A stretch of 64,000 nt of DNA from Streptomyces sp. RPA4-2 (lineage in GTDB: Bacteria > Actinomycetota > Actinomycetes > Streptomycetales > Streptomycetaceae). How positions within the stretch are numbered: the first letter of the stretch is position 1; every line of letters starts with the position of its first letter. This document shows, piece by piece, positions 7,543 to 15,731 of this stretch. The stretch covers positions 4,154,001 through 4,218,000 of the forward strand of contig NZ_CP050975.2 in the NCBI RefSeq assembly GCF_012273515.2, in the 5' to 3' direction. The translations under genes and the position numbers were made by a program. The notes under the pieces were generated by a model. The model saw only the letters and a list, made by a program, of their open reading frames with translations. It made no database searches and was not told the DNA's origin.

Positions 7543-9075
7543 GTGAACGACACCGCACACGCTCTGGGCGCCTCGCGCACCCTCTGGGAACTGGTCGAGC
7601 GCCGCGCCGGCCTCACCCCCGACCGGCCCGTCCTCCTCCAGGGCGACCGCTCCCTGAGCTTCGGCGCCCTGCGGGAGCGGGCCGAGCGGGTGGCGGCGGG
7701 CCTGTACGACAGGGGCGTGCGCCCCGGCACGGTGGTCGCCTGGCAGCTGCCCACCCGCATCGAGACGGCCGTGCTGTCCTTCGCGCTGGCGCGTCTGGGC
7801 GCCGTCCAGTCCCCCGTGATCCCCTTCTACCGGGACCGCGAGGTCGGCTTCGCGCTGCGGGAGTCCAGGGCCGAGTACTTCGCCGTACCGGGCGAGTGGC
7901 GGGGCTTCGACCACACGGCGATGGCTCGGCGGCTCGGCGCGAAGGGCGTCTTCGAGGCGTACGACGTGCTGCCGGACGGTGATCCCGGCGTCCTCCCGCC
8001 ACCGCCGGCCGACGGCACCTCCGTGCGCTGGATCTACTGGACCTCGGGCACCACCTCCGACCCCAAGGGCGTCCTGCACACGGACCGTTCGCTGATCGCG
8101 GGCGGCTCCTGCCTGGCGCACGCGCTGCGGCTGTCGGCCGAGGACGTGGGCTCGATGGCCTTCCCATACGCGCACATCGCCGGGCCCGACTACACCGTGA
8201 TGCTGCTGCTGTACGGATTCCCCGCGGTGATGTTCGAGCACTTCGCGCTGCCCGCCGCGCTCGGGGACTACCGCGCGCACGGGGTGACGGTGGCGGGCGG
8301 TTCGACGGCCTTCTACTCGATGTTCCTGGCCGAGCAGCGCAAGGCGCCCGGCCGGCCGGTGATCCCCACGCTGCGGCTGCTGGCGGGCGGCGGCGCGCCC
8401 AAGCCGCCCGAGGTCTACCACCGTGTCGTGCGGGAGATGGGCGTGCAGCTCACCCACGGGTACGGGATGACCGAGGTCCCGATGATCACCATGGGGGCGC
8501 CGGACGACACCGCCGAGAACCTGGCGACCACGGAGGGCAGGCCTCCGCAGGGCATGGAGATACGGATCGTGGACGGGGAGGTACGGCTGCGCGGCGAGGC
8601 CGTCTGTCAGGGGTACCTGGATCCGGCGCAGACCGCCGAGGCCTTCGACCCGGACGGGTTCCTGATCACGGGTGACGTGGGCCATCTGACGGAGAGCGGG
8701 CACCTCGTCCTGACCGGGCGCCTGAAGGACGTCATCATCCGCAAGGGCGAGAACATTTCCGCGAAGGAGATCGAGGACCTGCTGCACCGGCACCCGGCCG
8801 TCGGTGACGTCGCGGTGATCGGGCTGCCGGACGCCGAACGCGGGGAACGGGTCTGCGCGGTGGTCGAACAGCCGCCCGGGGCGGCGCCGCTGACGCTCGC
8901 GGCCGCGGTCTCGTACCTGCGCGCGGAAGGGCTCTCGGTGCACAAGCTGCCGGAGCAGCTGGAGGTGATGGAGGCCCTTCCGCGCAACGAGACGCTGCGG
9001 AAGGTGCTGAAGTACCGGCTCCGGGAGCGGTTCTCGGGGCCGGCCGGGTCGGCGGGGGCTACTCCGGCACCGTGA
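7543..9075 (+). CDS. AMP-dependent acyl-CoA synthetase/ligase
   Basis: ANL-superfamily ligase of 510 residues that would adenylate a carboxylic acid with ATP and transfer it to CoA. The P-loop is WIYWTSGTTSDPKG (about residue 166), the A5-type motif is THGYGMTEV, and the hinge and C-terminal motifs are TGDVGHL, LTGRLKDVIIRKGENISAKE and a C-terminal LRKVLKY with the acyl-transfer Lys region. I chose the GTG at 7543 with GGGGG 7 bases upstream, since an earlier start would place the operator inside the gene. It is divergent from the amidohydrolase operon and presumably supplies the CoA ester consumed by the cluster. Confidence 0.9.
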   Translation: MNDTAHALGASRTLWELVERRAGLTPDRPVLLQGDRSLSFGALRERAERVAAGLYDRGVRPGTVVAWQLPTRIETAVLSFALARLGAVQSPVIPFYRDREVGFALRESRAEYFAVPGEWRGFDHTAMARRLGAKGVFEAYDVLPDGDPGVLPPPPADGTSVRWIYWTSGTTSDPKGVLHTDRSLIAGGSCLAHALRLSAEDVGSMAFPYAHIAGPDYTVMLLLYGFPAVMFEHFALPAALGDYRAHGVTVAGGSTAFYSMFLAEQRKAPGRPVIPTLRLLAGGGAPKPPEVYHRVVREMGVQLTHGYGMTEVPMITMGAPDDTAENLATTEGRPPQGMEIRIVDGEVRLRGEAVCQGYLDPAQTAEAFDPDGFLITGDVGHLTESGHLVLTGRLKDVIIRKGENISAKEIEDLLHRHPAVGDVAVIGLPDAERGERVCAVVEQPPGAAPLTLAAAVSYLRAEGLSVHKLPEQLEVMEALPRNETLRKVLKYRLRERFSGPAGSAGATPAP

Positions 9076-9571
9076 AGTAGCGGGCGAACGCGGTCACGAC
9101 CTCCGACTCGCCGATCCGGCCGTCGGCGTCCGTGTCGAGGGCACCGGCCGCCAGTGCGGCGATCTCGTCGCTCACGCCCAGGGCCCTGAGCACGCGCTCG
9201 GCGTCCTCGACCGTGGCCGCTCCGTCCCCGTCGGTGTCCGCGACGGCGAGGGCCGCGTGCAGGAAGGGGCGGGCGATCTCCCCGAAGCGGTCGGGGTTGT
9301 CCCGCAGCCGCTTCACGGCGCCGTTGACGAACTCCTCCCGGTTGATGCGCTGGTCTCCGTCACGGTCCGCTATCCCCGCCATGCCCTGCCAGAACGCCTC
9401 CGCGCCCACGTAGAGGGCCTGGCCCTTGTCGGACCGGGCCGCCGTACCGAACTCGGCGAGGACGGACTTCGCCGCCGCGTTGAAGTCCTCCCGGTCGATG
9501 TAGCCGTTGCCGTCCTGGTCGAAGCCCGCGAAACGGGCGGCAATCCTGCGTTCGTACTCGGTACTGACCAT
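9059..9571 (-). CDS. EF-hand calcium-binding protein (calerythrin-like)
   Basis: Four-EF-hand cytoplasmic calcium-binding protein, 170 residues. Loops are visible as DQDGNGYIDRED, DRDGDQRINREE, DTDGDGAATVED and DTDADGRIGESE; loops 1 and 3 end in Asp instead of the usual Glu at position 12, which may alter affinity. I chose the ATG at 9571 (MVSTEYERRIAARF), the typical N-terminus of Streptomyces calerythrin-like proteins; the upstream frame extension is not protein-like. The 3' end overlaps the convergent ligase gene by 17 bases. Role in Ca2+ buffering or signalling is inferred from the family. Confidence 0.9.
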   Translation of the reverse strand: MVSTEYERRIAARFAGFDQDGNGYIDREDFNAAAKSVLAEFGTAARSDKGQALYVGAEAFWQGMAGIADRDGDQRINREEFVNGAVKRLRDNPDRFGEIARPFLHAALAVADTDGDGAATVEDAERVLRALGVSDEIAALAAGALDTDADGRIGESEVVTAFARYFTVPE

Positions 9572-9763
9572 GGCCTTCTCGGACCGCCTTACGACTCGGC
9601 CGGACTCTGTGCCGGACTGCGGGTTCATCTGGCAGGGAGCGTACGACGGCCCGGCCGCGAAGGGAGCCGGAAAACGACGCTTGTACCAAGACCGCAGGAA
9701 TTCTTGGACAACTCCGCGGCGCACCGCGGCGCCGGTCGGACGTGGGGCGTGACCCGTGGGATC

Positions 9764-10138
9764 TCACGCCGAGAGCGGGCTCGACTCCTCGTCGACGGCC
9801 GTGAGGGCGTCCGGATAGACGTCGAAGAGACGGCGGACGCCGAGGGCCGCGAGGACACGGTTGACGTGCGAACCGTCGGCGGCTCCCTGGGCCGGCAGGA
9901 TCAGGCGCAGCCGGCCCTGACAGGAGCGGACCAGCCGGCGGGTGGCGATCAGGACGCCGACACCGCTGGAGTCGCAGAAGAGGACCTCGGAGAGGTCGAG
10001 GACCAGACTGCGGCGGCCTTCCGCCACCGCGTCGTGCACCCGCTGGCGCAGCACCGGTGACGTCGCGAGATCCATCTCGCCCGACACCCGGAGCACGGCC
10101 CATCCGCCCAGTTCGCCGTCGGTCACCTTGAGCGTCAC
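9764..10138 (-). CDS. STAS-domain anti-sigma factor antagonist
   Basis: Single STAS domain of 124 residues, of the SpoIIAA/RsbV class that releases sigma factors by binding an anti-sigma kinase. The phosphorylation-site helix is LFCDSSGVGVL (about residues 58-68), with the conserved Asp-Ser-Ser. The family is reversibly phosphorylated on that serine by HATPase partners; a candidate is the orphan ATPase at 3131-3607, though distance makes this speculative. It is divergent from the ECF sigma gene with a 360-base intergenic region. The C-terminus is slightly longer than usual. Confidence 0.85.
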   Translation of the reverse strand: MTLKVTDGELGGWAVLRVSGEMDLATSPVLRQRVHDAVAEGRRSLVLDLSEVLFCDSSGVGVLIATRRLVRSCQGRLRLILPAQGAADGSHVNRVLAALGVRRLFDVYPDALTAVDEESSPLSA

Positions 10139-10498
10139 CGCGTCGCCTCTCGCTCGCCTCGCCCACCAGGAAACGGAAGCAGTTCCTACGCTTCCTTTCA
10201 GCGCGGCTGCCCAACCGTCGTTCCATGAAACACCGGACCGCGATCGATGAAACGTCGGTCTACGGTCGAAAATGCTGAACGAGCGAACTGTTTCGGTCGC
10301 ATGTTGGTCACGTACGGTCTTATTCGATCGGATGTGCGGGGTAAGTGAGGGGCTTTTACCATTCCCGGCCCGCCCAGGGGCGCACGTTGGCGTAAAGGGG
10401 CGTGCGCTGTCCTACGTGCCGACTACATTCGAGACAGCGATGCGCACAGGCTGGACACGCACAGACACACCGGGCACGAGCAGGCGCGAGGGGGCCGT
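10139..10498. other. Divergent promoter region (STAS gene / ECF sigma gene)
   Basis: 360 bases with locally low GC (10180-10370) and no convincing ORF. It must hold the promoters for the leftward STAS gene and the rightward sigma factor. I see no confident -35/-10 pair or long inverted repeat. Confidence 0.5.
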
Positions 10499-11080
10499 AT
10501 GGCGGCGAAGGACGCACCGCCCCGCTGGGACCGCAAGATGCAGCAGCGGCTCGCACGCGGGGAGGCGGCGGCGCTCGGTGAGCTCTACGACCGGTTCGCC
10601 TCCCTGGTGCACGGCCTCGCGCACCGCGTGCTCGGCGACGAGCGGGCCGCCGACGGGATCACCCGCGAGGTGTTCGTCCACGTCTGGGAGAACCCCGAGT
10701 CGTACGACCCGAAACAGGGCCCGCTGCGGTCCTGGGTCGCCACGCTGACCCATCGGCTCGCCGTTCAGCGGCTGCGCGCGACCGAGACCGCCGCGCTCGC
10801 CCTGGAGGGCGGGGGCACCACCGAGGAGCTGGAGCGCAAGGTGCGCAGTGCGTCCGTCGCCGCCCGCGCGGACTACATCGTCACGTCCATGCCCACCCCG
10901 CTGCGGGCCGCGCTGGAGCTGGCGTACTTCCAGCGCCGCGACTACCGCCAGGCCGCCGCCGATCTCGGCGTCACCGAGGACGAGGCCCGGCGCCGGCTCC
11001 GCCTCGGCCTGCAACTGCTGTCCACCGCCCACGACGCCGGGTCCCCCGGCGGGCCGCCCGGGTTCGGGGGTGCGCGGTGA
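10499..11080 (+). CDS. RNA polymerase sigma factor, ECF type
   Basis: Two-region (sigma2-sigma4) extracytoplasmic-function sigma factor, 193 residues. Region 2 spans about residues 20-85 (AALGELYDRFASLVHGLAHR and the DNA-melting VFVHVWENPESYDP segment, then WVATLTHRLAVQRLR). Region 4 lies at about 125-170 (TPLRAALELAYFQRRDYRQ, with the helix-turn-helix DLGVTEDEARRRL). The ATG at 10499 has GAGGGGG upstream. Its TGA overlaps the GTG of the downstream zinc-finger protein by GTGA, the arrangement expected for a sigma/anti-sigma pair. The promoter specificity and signal are unknown. Confidence 0.9.
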   Translation: MAAKDAPPRWDRKMQQRLARGEAAALGELYDRFASLVHGLAHRVLGDERAADGITREVFVHVWENPESYDPKQGPLRSWVATLTHRLAVQRLRATETAALALEGGGTTEELERKVRSASVAARADYIVTSMPTPLRAALELAYFQRRDYRQAAADLGVTEDEARRRLRLGLQLLSTAHDAGSPGGPPGFGGAR

Positions 11081-12586
11081 CGGAAGGAGCGGGCCGGTCC
11101 GACGGCTTCGACGAGCACGAGGCCGGCAAGGGGCCCCGGGAACGCATGGAGCGCGAGGAGCACTGGGAGCGCGAGGAGAAGGAGCGCCCGGGGAAGGAAC
11201 ACGAGACGTCGTACGAGGGGAAGGACCGTGGTCCCGCTGGGTCCGAAGGCGGTGACAGCGATGTCGGCGACGCCCGCGGCTCCGGTGACGGCGGCTTCGG
11301 CGCCGGGGGCGGCGGCGGTTCGGGCGGTTCCGCCGGTGTCGGGCAGCCGTCGCGCATACCGACGCCGCGTTCGTCCGTCGAGGACACCGGGCTGCCGCTG
11401 CCGGCGCCCGCGCCGCTCGTCCTGGAGCACCGGGTGCTGAAGTCGCTTCTCGGCGCGTGGGCGCTGGCCGCGTGTTCGGGCGAGGAGACCGCCGCGGTCG
11501 AGGAGCATCTCGGGGAGTGCGGTGCGTGCGCCGACGAGGCGCTGCGGCTGCGCGGGGCGGTCGGGCTGCTGCATCCGCCGGAGAGCCTCGACCTCGACCC
11601 CGCGCTGCGCACCCGGGTCCTGGAGAGCTGCCTCGACCGGCGTCCGCCGCGCATCCCGGTGCCCGAGTGGGCGGCACCCTACGACGCGGAGACCGCGCGG
11701 CTCGACGCGCTGCTGCAGGACATAGCGGACGCGGAGTGGCACGCCCCGGTTCGGCTGCGCTGGTTCGAGGACGACGGGCCGGTGAGCCGTCGGACGACGG
11801 TCGCCGGGGTGATCGCGCATCTGCTCAGCGTGGACGGGCTGGTCGGGGTCGCGCTGGGCCTGGACGATCCGCTCGGCGGGGCCGCCGCGCGCGTACGGGC
11901 GGGGGCCGAGGCGGCGGCCGCCGCGGAGGGGCCGGACCCTGCCGTGCCGGAGGCCGCGACGCCCACCGGGCGCACCGAGGCCTACTGGCGTGCCTCGCAC
12001 TTCCCGCCCACCCGGGCCGTGCGCGGGCCCTGGCGGGAGCAGAGCCACCATCTCGTCCGTACGGTGGCGTTCGCCGGCGGGGGTTCCGGACGGCTCGCCG
12101 TGTCCTACGGCGGCTTCGCGCTGCCGCTCCGTGACTCGATGCTGGACCGGGCCTTCGAGTGCTGGGTGCACGCCGGGGACATCGCGGACGCGGTGGACTA
12201 TCCGTACGAGCCGCCGGCCGCCGCGGCATCTGCACCGGATGATCGATCTCGCGGCGCGGATGCTGCCCATGTCGCTGGCCGAGCGGCGGCGGGCGGGGCG
12301 GGCGGCTCCGGCCTCGCGTCATCTGGTCGCGGCGGGGGCGCCCGGGCGCAGTCTCCGGCTGGAGATCGAGGGGGCGGGGGGTGGGGAGTGGCTGATCCCG
12401 CTCGACTCGTAAGCCGCTGTGGCGTCCGCCGAGCACGAGGTCGCTCATGTCGCTCTGGACGGGGTGGAGTTCTGCCGGCTGGCGGCCGGGCACGTGTCGC
12501 CGGAGGAAGCGGCGGCGGGGCAGGTCGGTGACCGGGAGGCGATCAGGGATGTGCTGTTCGCCGCGGCGGCGTTGAGCCGGATGTAG
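11077..12586 (+). pseudogene. Zinc-finger anti-sigma / MDMPI-like regulator, disrupted at the 3' end
   Basis: The first 380 or so residues read normally: a charged and Gly-rich N-terminal tail of about 100 residues, a zinc anti-sigma motif (HLGECGAC, about residue 147) and a domain like the N-terminal part of mycothiol-dependent maleylpyruvate isomerases (TTVAGVIAHLLSVDGLV). After DAVDYPYEPPA, near 12217-12226, the coding signal moves to the next frame, reading HLHRMIDLAARMLPMS and on to EWLIPLDS. A TAA at 12410 interrupts it, and a further 57 in-frame codons (ASAEHEVAHVALDGVEFC onward) end with TAG at 12586. Left as is, the frame-1 ORF runs to 12531 with a nonsense tail. It is probably the anti-sigma partner of the upstream ECF factor. 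Real decay or sequencing error cannot be separated here. Confidence 0.7.
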
Positions 12587-12593
12587 GCGCCGG

Positions 12594-12788
12594 GGGCGTT
12601 TCCTCGCCCCCGGCGTTCCGTCCCTGGGGGCTCCGCCTCCAGACCCCCGCCAAGGGGCTGCGCCCCCTGGACCCCCGCATCGCCCGAAGGGCTCGTCCTC
12701 AAACGCCGGACGGGCTGAGGTACCCAGCCCGTCCGGCGATTGAGGGCAAGGCCCTCAAGGCCGATGCGGCCCCCAGGCAGGGGCAGCC
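12594..12788. repeat. Streptomyces-type intergenic palindromic repeat, copy A
   Basis: A compound inverted repeat. CGCCCGAAGGGCTCGTCCTC at 12681-12700 leads into ACGCCGGACGGGCTGA, mirrored by CAGCCCGTCCGGCG and a GAGGGCAAGGCC segment, with outer GGGGGCTCCGCC-type arms. The core is nearly identical to the element at 42.7 kb. It lies between convergent genes and may act as a bidirectional terminator. Confidence 0.75.
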
Positions 12789-12791
12789 GGC

Positions 12792-13685
12792 CTAGGCGAA
12801 GATGACCGTGCGGCGGCCGTTCAGGAGGATTCGGCGTTCCGCGTGCCACTTCACCGCGCGCGCCAGCGCCCGGCACTCCACGTCCCGGCCGAGCGCGACG
12901 AGCTGGTCGGGTGTCACGTGGTGGGCGACCCGCTCGACCTCCTGCTCGATGATCGGCCCCTCGTCGAGGTCCGCGGTGACGTAGTGCGCGGTGGCGCCGA
13001 TGAGCTTGACGCCCCGGGCGTGCGCCTGGTGATACGGCTTGGCGCCCTTGAAGCTCGGCAGGAAGGAGTGGTGGATGTTGATGATCCGGCCGCTGAGCTG
13101 CTTGCACAGGTCGTCGGAGAGCACCTGCATGTAGCGGGCCAGGACGACCAGTTCGACGCCCTCGGCCCTGACCAGCTCCAACAGCTCCGCCTCGGCCTGC
13201 GCCTTGGTGTCCCTGGTCACCGGAATGTGGTGGAAGGGGATGTTGTAGGAGTCCACAAGCTCGGCGAAATCCGTGTGGTTGGACACCACGGCCGCGATCT
13301 CGACGGGCAACGCCCCGGTCCGCGCCCGGAACAGCAGGTCGTTGAGGCAGTGGCCGAACTTGCTGACCATGAGGACGATGCGCATCTTGTCCTCGGCCCG
13401 GTTGATCTGCCAGTCCATGTGGAAGGAGTCACCGATGGCCGCGAAGGTCGCCCGCAGTTTGTCCACGGTCACCGGCGACTCCGCCGAGAAGTGGACGCGC
13501 ATGAAGAACAGGCCCGTGTCGTGGTCGCCGAACTGCTGACTGTCCTCGATGTTGCAGCCGGTCATGAAGAGGTAGCTCGACACGGCGTGCACGATCCCCT
13601 TCTTGTCCGGGCAGAAGAGGGTCAGGACGTACTGCTCGGCGGGCTCGGCGGCGGGCTCGACGGCACGCACGGACTGCTCGTTCAT
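12792..13685 (-). CDS. purU: Formyltetrahydrofolate deformylase
   Basis: Hydrolyses 10-formyltetrahydrofolate to formate and tetrahydrofolate, balancing one-carbon pools. The 297 residues comprise an N-terminal ACT domain (about 18-95, beginning YVLTLFCPDKKGIVHAVSSY) and a formyltransferase-fold domain. The second carries the catalytic NIHHSFLPSFKGA motif and the later Asp in TADLDEGPIIEQE. I took the ATG at 13685 (MNEQSVRAV), since the frame upstream of it is unlike the family. Length and order match PurU. It stands alone between the repeat element and a leftward hypothetical gene. Confidence 0.95.
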   Translation of the reverse strand: MNEQSVRAVEPAAEPAEQYVLTLFCPDKKGIVHAVSSYLFMTGCNIEDSQQFGDHDTGLFFMRVHFSAESPVTVDKLRATFAAIGDSFHMDWQINRAEDKMRIVLMVSKFGHCLNDLLFRARTGALPVEIAAVVSNHTDFAELVDSYNIPFHHIPVTRDTKAQAEAELLELVRAEGVELVVLARYMQVLSDDLCKQLSGRIINIHHSFLPSFKGAKPYHQAHARGVKLIGATAHYVTADLDEGPIIEQEVERVAHHVTPDQLVALGRDVECRALARAVKWHAERRILLNGRRTVIFA

Positions 13686-13757
13686 GCGGCACAGGGTCCC
13701 ATACGGGGCCCCCGCGACGGACGACCGTCCCGCCACGCGGACGCCCGCGCCGGAGCG

Positions 13758-14195
13758 CTACGCCGAGCGCGTCATGATCCGCAGTACCTCCAGCGTCCGC
13801 GGCGGGACGTCGGGGTCCTCGCCGTCGCTCGCGGCCAGTCGCACATGCGCGTCCCGCGCGGCCCGGACCGCCTCCGGCCAGGCCGCGTGGTCGACGTACG
13901 CGGAGACGGGCGCGTCGGGTCCGACCTGGTGCACGATCCGCAGGACGCGGAGCACCGCGGTGTCGACGAGGGCCGCCTCCTGGGAGTCCCGGAAGATCGT
14001 GCCGACGTACTTCTCGGCGGACCAGTTGTCCAGCCAGGTGTCCTCGACCAGCCGGTACACGGCGTCGGTGACGTCCCCGTATCCGTCGACCCCGGCGAGC
14101 CAGACATCACGCTGGAAGGCGGGGTCGGAGAGCATGTGCAGCGCGGAGCGCACATTGCTGCGCCAGCGCCACCACGGCATGTCGTTCAGTGGCAT
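13758..14195 (-). CDS. Conserved Streptomyces hypothetical protein
   Basis: About 145 residues from the internal ATG at 14195 (MPLNDMPWWRWRSNVRSALH). An upstream ATG at 14276 adds 27 poorly conserved-looking residues, and neither start has a clear Shine-Dalgarno sequence. The protein is Trp-rich at the N-terminus and predicted helical and soluble, with no signal or membrane segment. I recognise it as a type of protein widely present in Streptomyces but know no function. It precedes purU on the same strand by 72 bases; co-transcription is possible. Confidence 0.7.
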   Translation of the reverse strand: MPLNDMPWWRWRSNVRSALHMLSDPAFQRDVWLAGVDGYGDVTDAVYRLVEDTWLDNWSAEKYVGTIFRDSQEAALVDTAVLRVLRIVHQVGPDAPVSAYVDHAAWPEAVRAARDAHVRLAASDGEDPDVPPRTLEVLRIMTRSA

Positions 14196-14375
14196 GCCGC
14201 CCATGGTGGGGGAGCGACGGCCGCGACGGGAAGAGTTCTCCGAACCTTGCACGGTCACCGATCGTACGTTCTTCATGAAAAGCAGATCATCCGCCCCTCC
14301 AATTCACCCCTATGTCACCTCGTGTTGACCGGGGGTCACACACGGGTTTGTGATGTGGGGGAATCGTGCGTGTCC

Positions 14376-15677
14376 ATGACCGGCAGGCGACGTACCCGCA
14401 CCACCTCACCCACCCGCCCCCGACCCGCCAGGGCCAGACCGCTGTCCGCGGCCGCGCTGGTCGCGTGCGCGTCGCTCGCCGTCGGCTGCGGGGTCGTGCC
14501 CGGTGTCATGGGAGGTTCCGGGGACGACACCATCAAGGTGATGACCTGGGCCCCTCAGGACACCGCCGCGACCAACAAGCCCGGCATGCCCGCCATGGCC
14601 GAGGCCTACGCCCGCTGGGTGAACGCGCACGGTGGCATCAAGGGCCACAAGCTCACCGTCCTGACCTGCAACGACCACAACGACACGGTGGGAGCCGCGC
14701 AGTGCGCCCGGCGCGCGGCCAAGGAGAACGTGGTCGCCGTCGTCGGCTCGTACAGCCAGCACGGCCGCTCGTTCCTGGCTCCGCTGGAGGCCGCCGGCAT
14801 CCCGTACATCGGCGGCTACGGCGTCACCGACGACGAGTTCACGAGCCCGGATTCCTACCCGATCAACGGGGGCGCGCCCGCGCTGCTCGCCGGTCTCGGG
14901 CAGCAGCTCGGCAAGAAGTGCGGCCCGGTGTCGCTGATCCGCCCCGACACCGTCGCGGGCGACCAGCTCCCGGTGCTGCTCGACGCGGGCCTCAAGTCAC
15001 AGCAGCACGCGCCCGCCGAGGACCAGCGCGCCGCCGAGGACGCGACCGAGTACTCCCGGCAGGCCAAGCGTGCTCTCGAGCGCGCCACCGTGAACCCGCA
15101 GACCACGGGGTGCGTGGTGACGGCGCTCGGGGACCGCACGGACACCTTCATGGACTCCTTCCGGCGCGGCCGCGCGGACTACCGGAAGGTGGGGACGGGC
15201 ACGGTGCTCGGCAGCGTCGACCAGTCGCGGATCGACGCCAGCGGCGGGAAGTCGGGCCCCTACGAGGGCGCGTACGTCACCGGCTGGTACCCGGTGGCCA
15301 GCGACCCGCGCTGGGACCCGATGCGCAAGGTCATCAAGGAGCAGGCGTTCGGCGACAACCGGATCGACCCCGCGGACGCCGGGGTGCAGACCACCTGGAT
15401 CGCGTACAACGTGTTCAAGAAGATCGTCGAGTCGCTCGGCGGCGACGTGACCTCGAACGCGATCCGGCAGACCCTCGACAACGGCCTCAAGGTGACCACG
15501 GACCGGCTCACCCCGACACTCAGCTGGCGCTTCGAGGACCTGATCGCGGCCGTCGACTTCCCGCGCCTGGTCAACGCCCATGTCACGTTCCAGGTGGTGC
15601 GGGGCGGTCAACTGGTCTCCGCGCAAGGCGGATTCGTCAACGAGGCGAAGACACTGGAGAACGCGGACCAGCACTGA
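14376..15677 (+). CDS. ABC transporter substrate-binding lipoprotein (Leu/Ile/Val-type)
   Basis: Extracellular type I periplasmic-binding-protein fold of the branched-chain amino acid/amide class, about 433 residues. The Arg-rich N-terminus is followed by a hydrophobic stretch and the lipobox-like LAVGC, so the Cys near residue 38 is the likely lipid anchor. The mature domain has the expected segments: KVMTWAPQDTAATNKPGMPA, NAHGGIKGHKLTVLTCND and VVAVVGSYSQHG. A GTG at 14367 with GGGGG just upstream is an equally good start, adding three residues. No permease or ATPase gene is adjacent, so it may be an orphan receptor or work with a distant transporter. A strong hairpin follows the stop codon. 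Confidence 0.85.
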   Translation: MTGRRRTRTTSPTRPRPARARPLSAAALVACASLAVGCGVVPGVMGGSGDDTIKVMTWAPQDTAATNKPGMPAMAEAYARWVNAHGGIKGHKLTVLTCNDHNDTVGAAQCARRAAKENVVAVVGSYSQHGRSFLAPLEAAGIPYIGGYGVTDDEFTSPDSYPINGGAPALLAGLGQQLGKKCGPVSLIRPDTVAGDQLPVLLDAGLKSQQHAPAEDQRAAEDATEYSRQAKRALERATVNPQTTGCVVTALGDRTDTFMDSFRRGRADYRKVGTGTVLGSVDQSRIDASGGKSGPYEGAYVTGWYPVASDPRWDPMRKVIKEQAFGDNRIDPADAGVQTTWIAYNVFKKIVESLGGDVTSNAIRQTLDNGLKVTTDRLTPTLSWRFEDLIAAVDFPRLVNAHVTFQVVRGGQLVSAQGGFVNEAKTLENADQH

Positions 15678-15681
15678 AACG

Positions 15682-15726
15682 CCTGGGGCCCGCCCCGCCG
15701 GATGATCCGGCGGGGCGGGCCCCAGG
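15682..15726. terminator. Bidirectional hairpin terminator
   Basis: Perfect 20-base arms (CCTGGGGCCCGCCCCGCCGG and its complement) around ATGAT, followed by GGTTTTC. It lies between two convergent genes and ends 5 bases before the stop codon of the leftward membrane protein, so it likely serves both. Confidence 0.85.
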
Positions 15727-15731
15727 GGTTT

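Noticed and set aside
9572..9724. N-terminal extension of the EF-hand protein
   Set aside because: Its residues are basic and unlike the family; the protein begins at the ATG at 9571.
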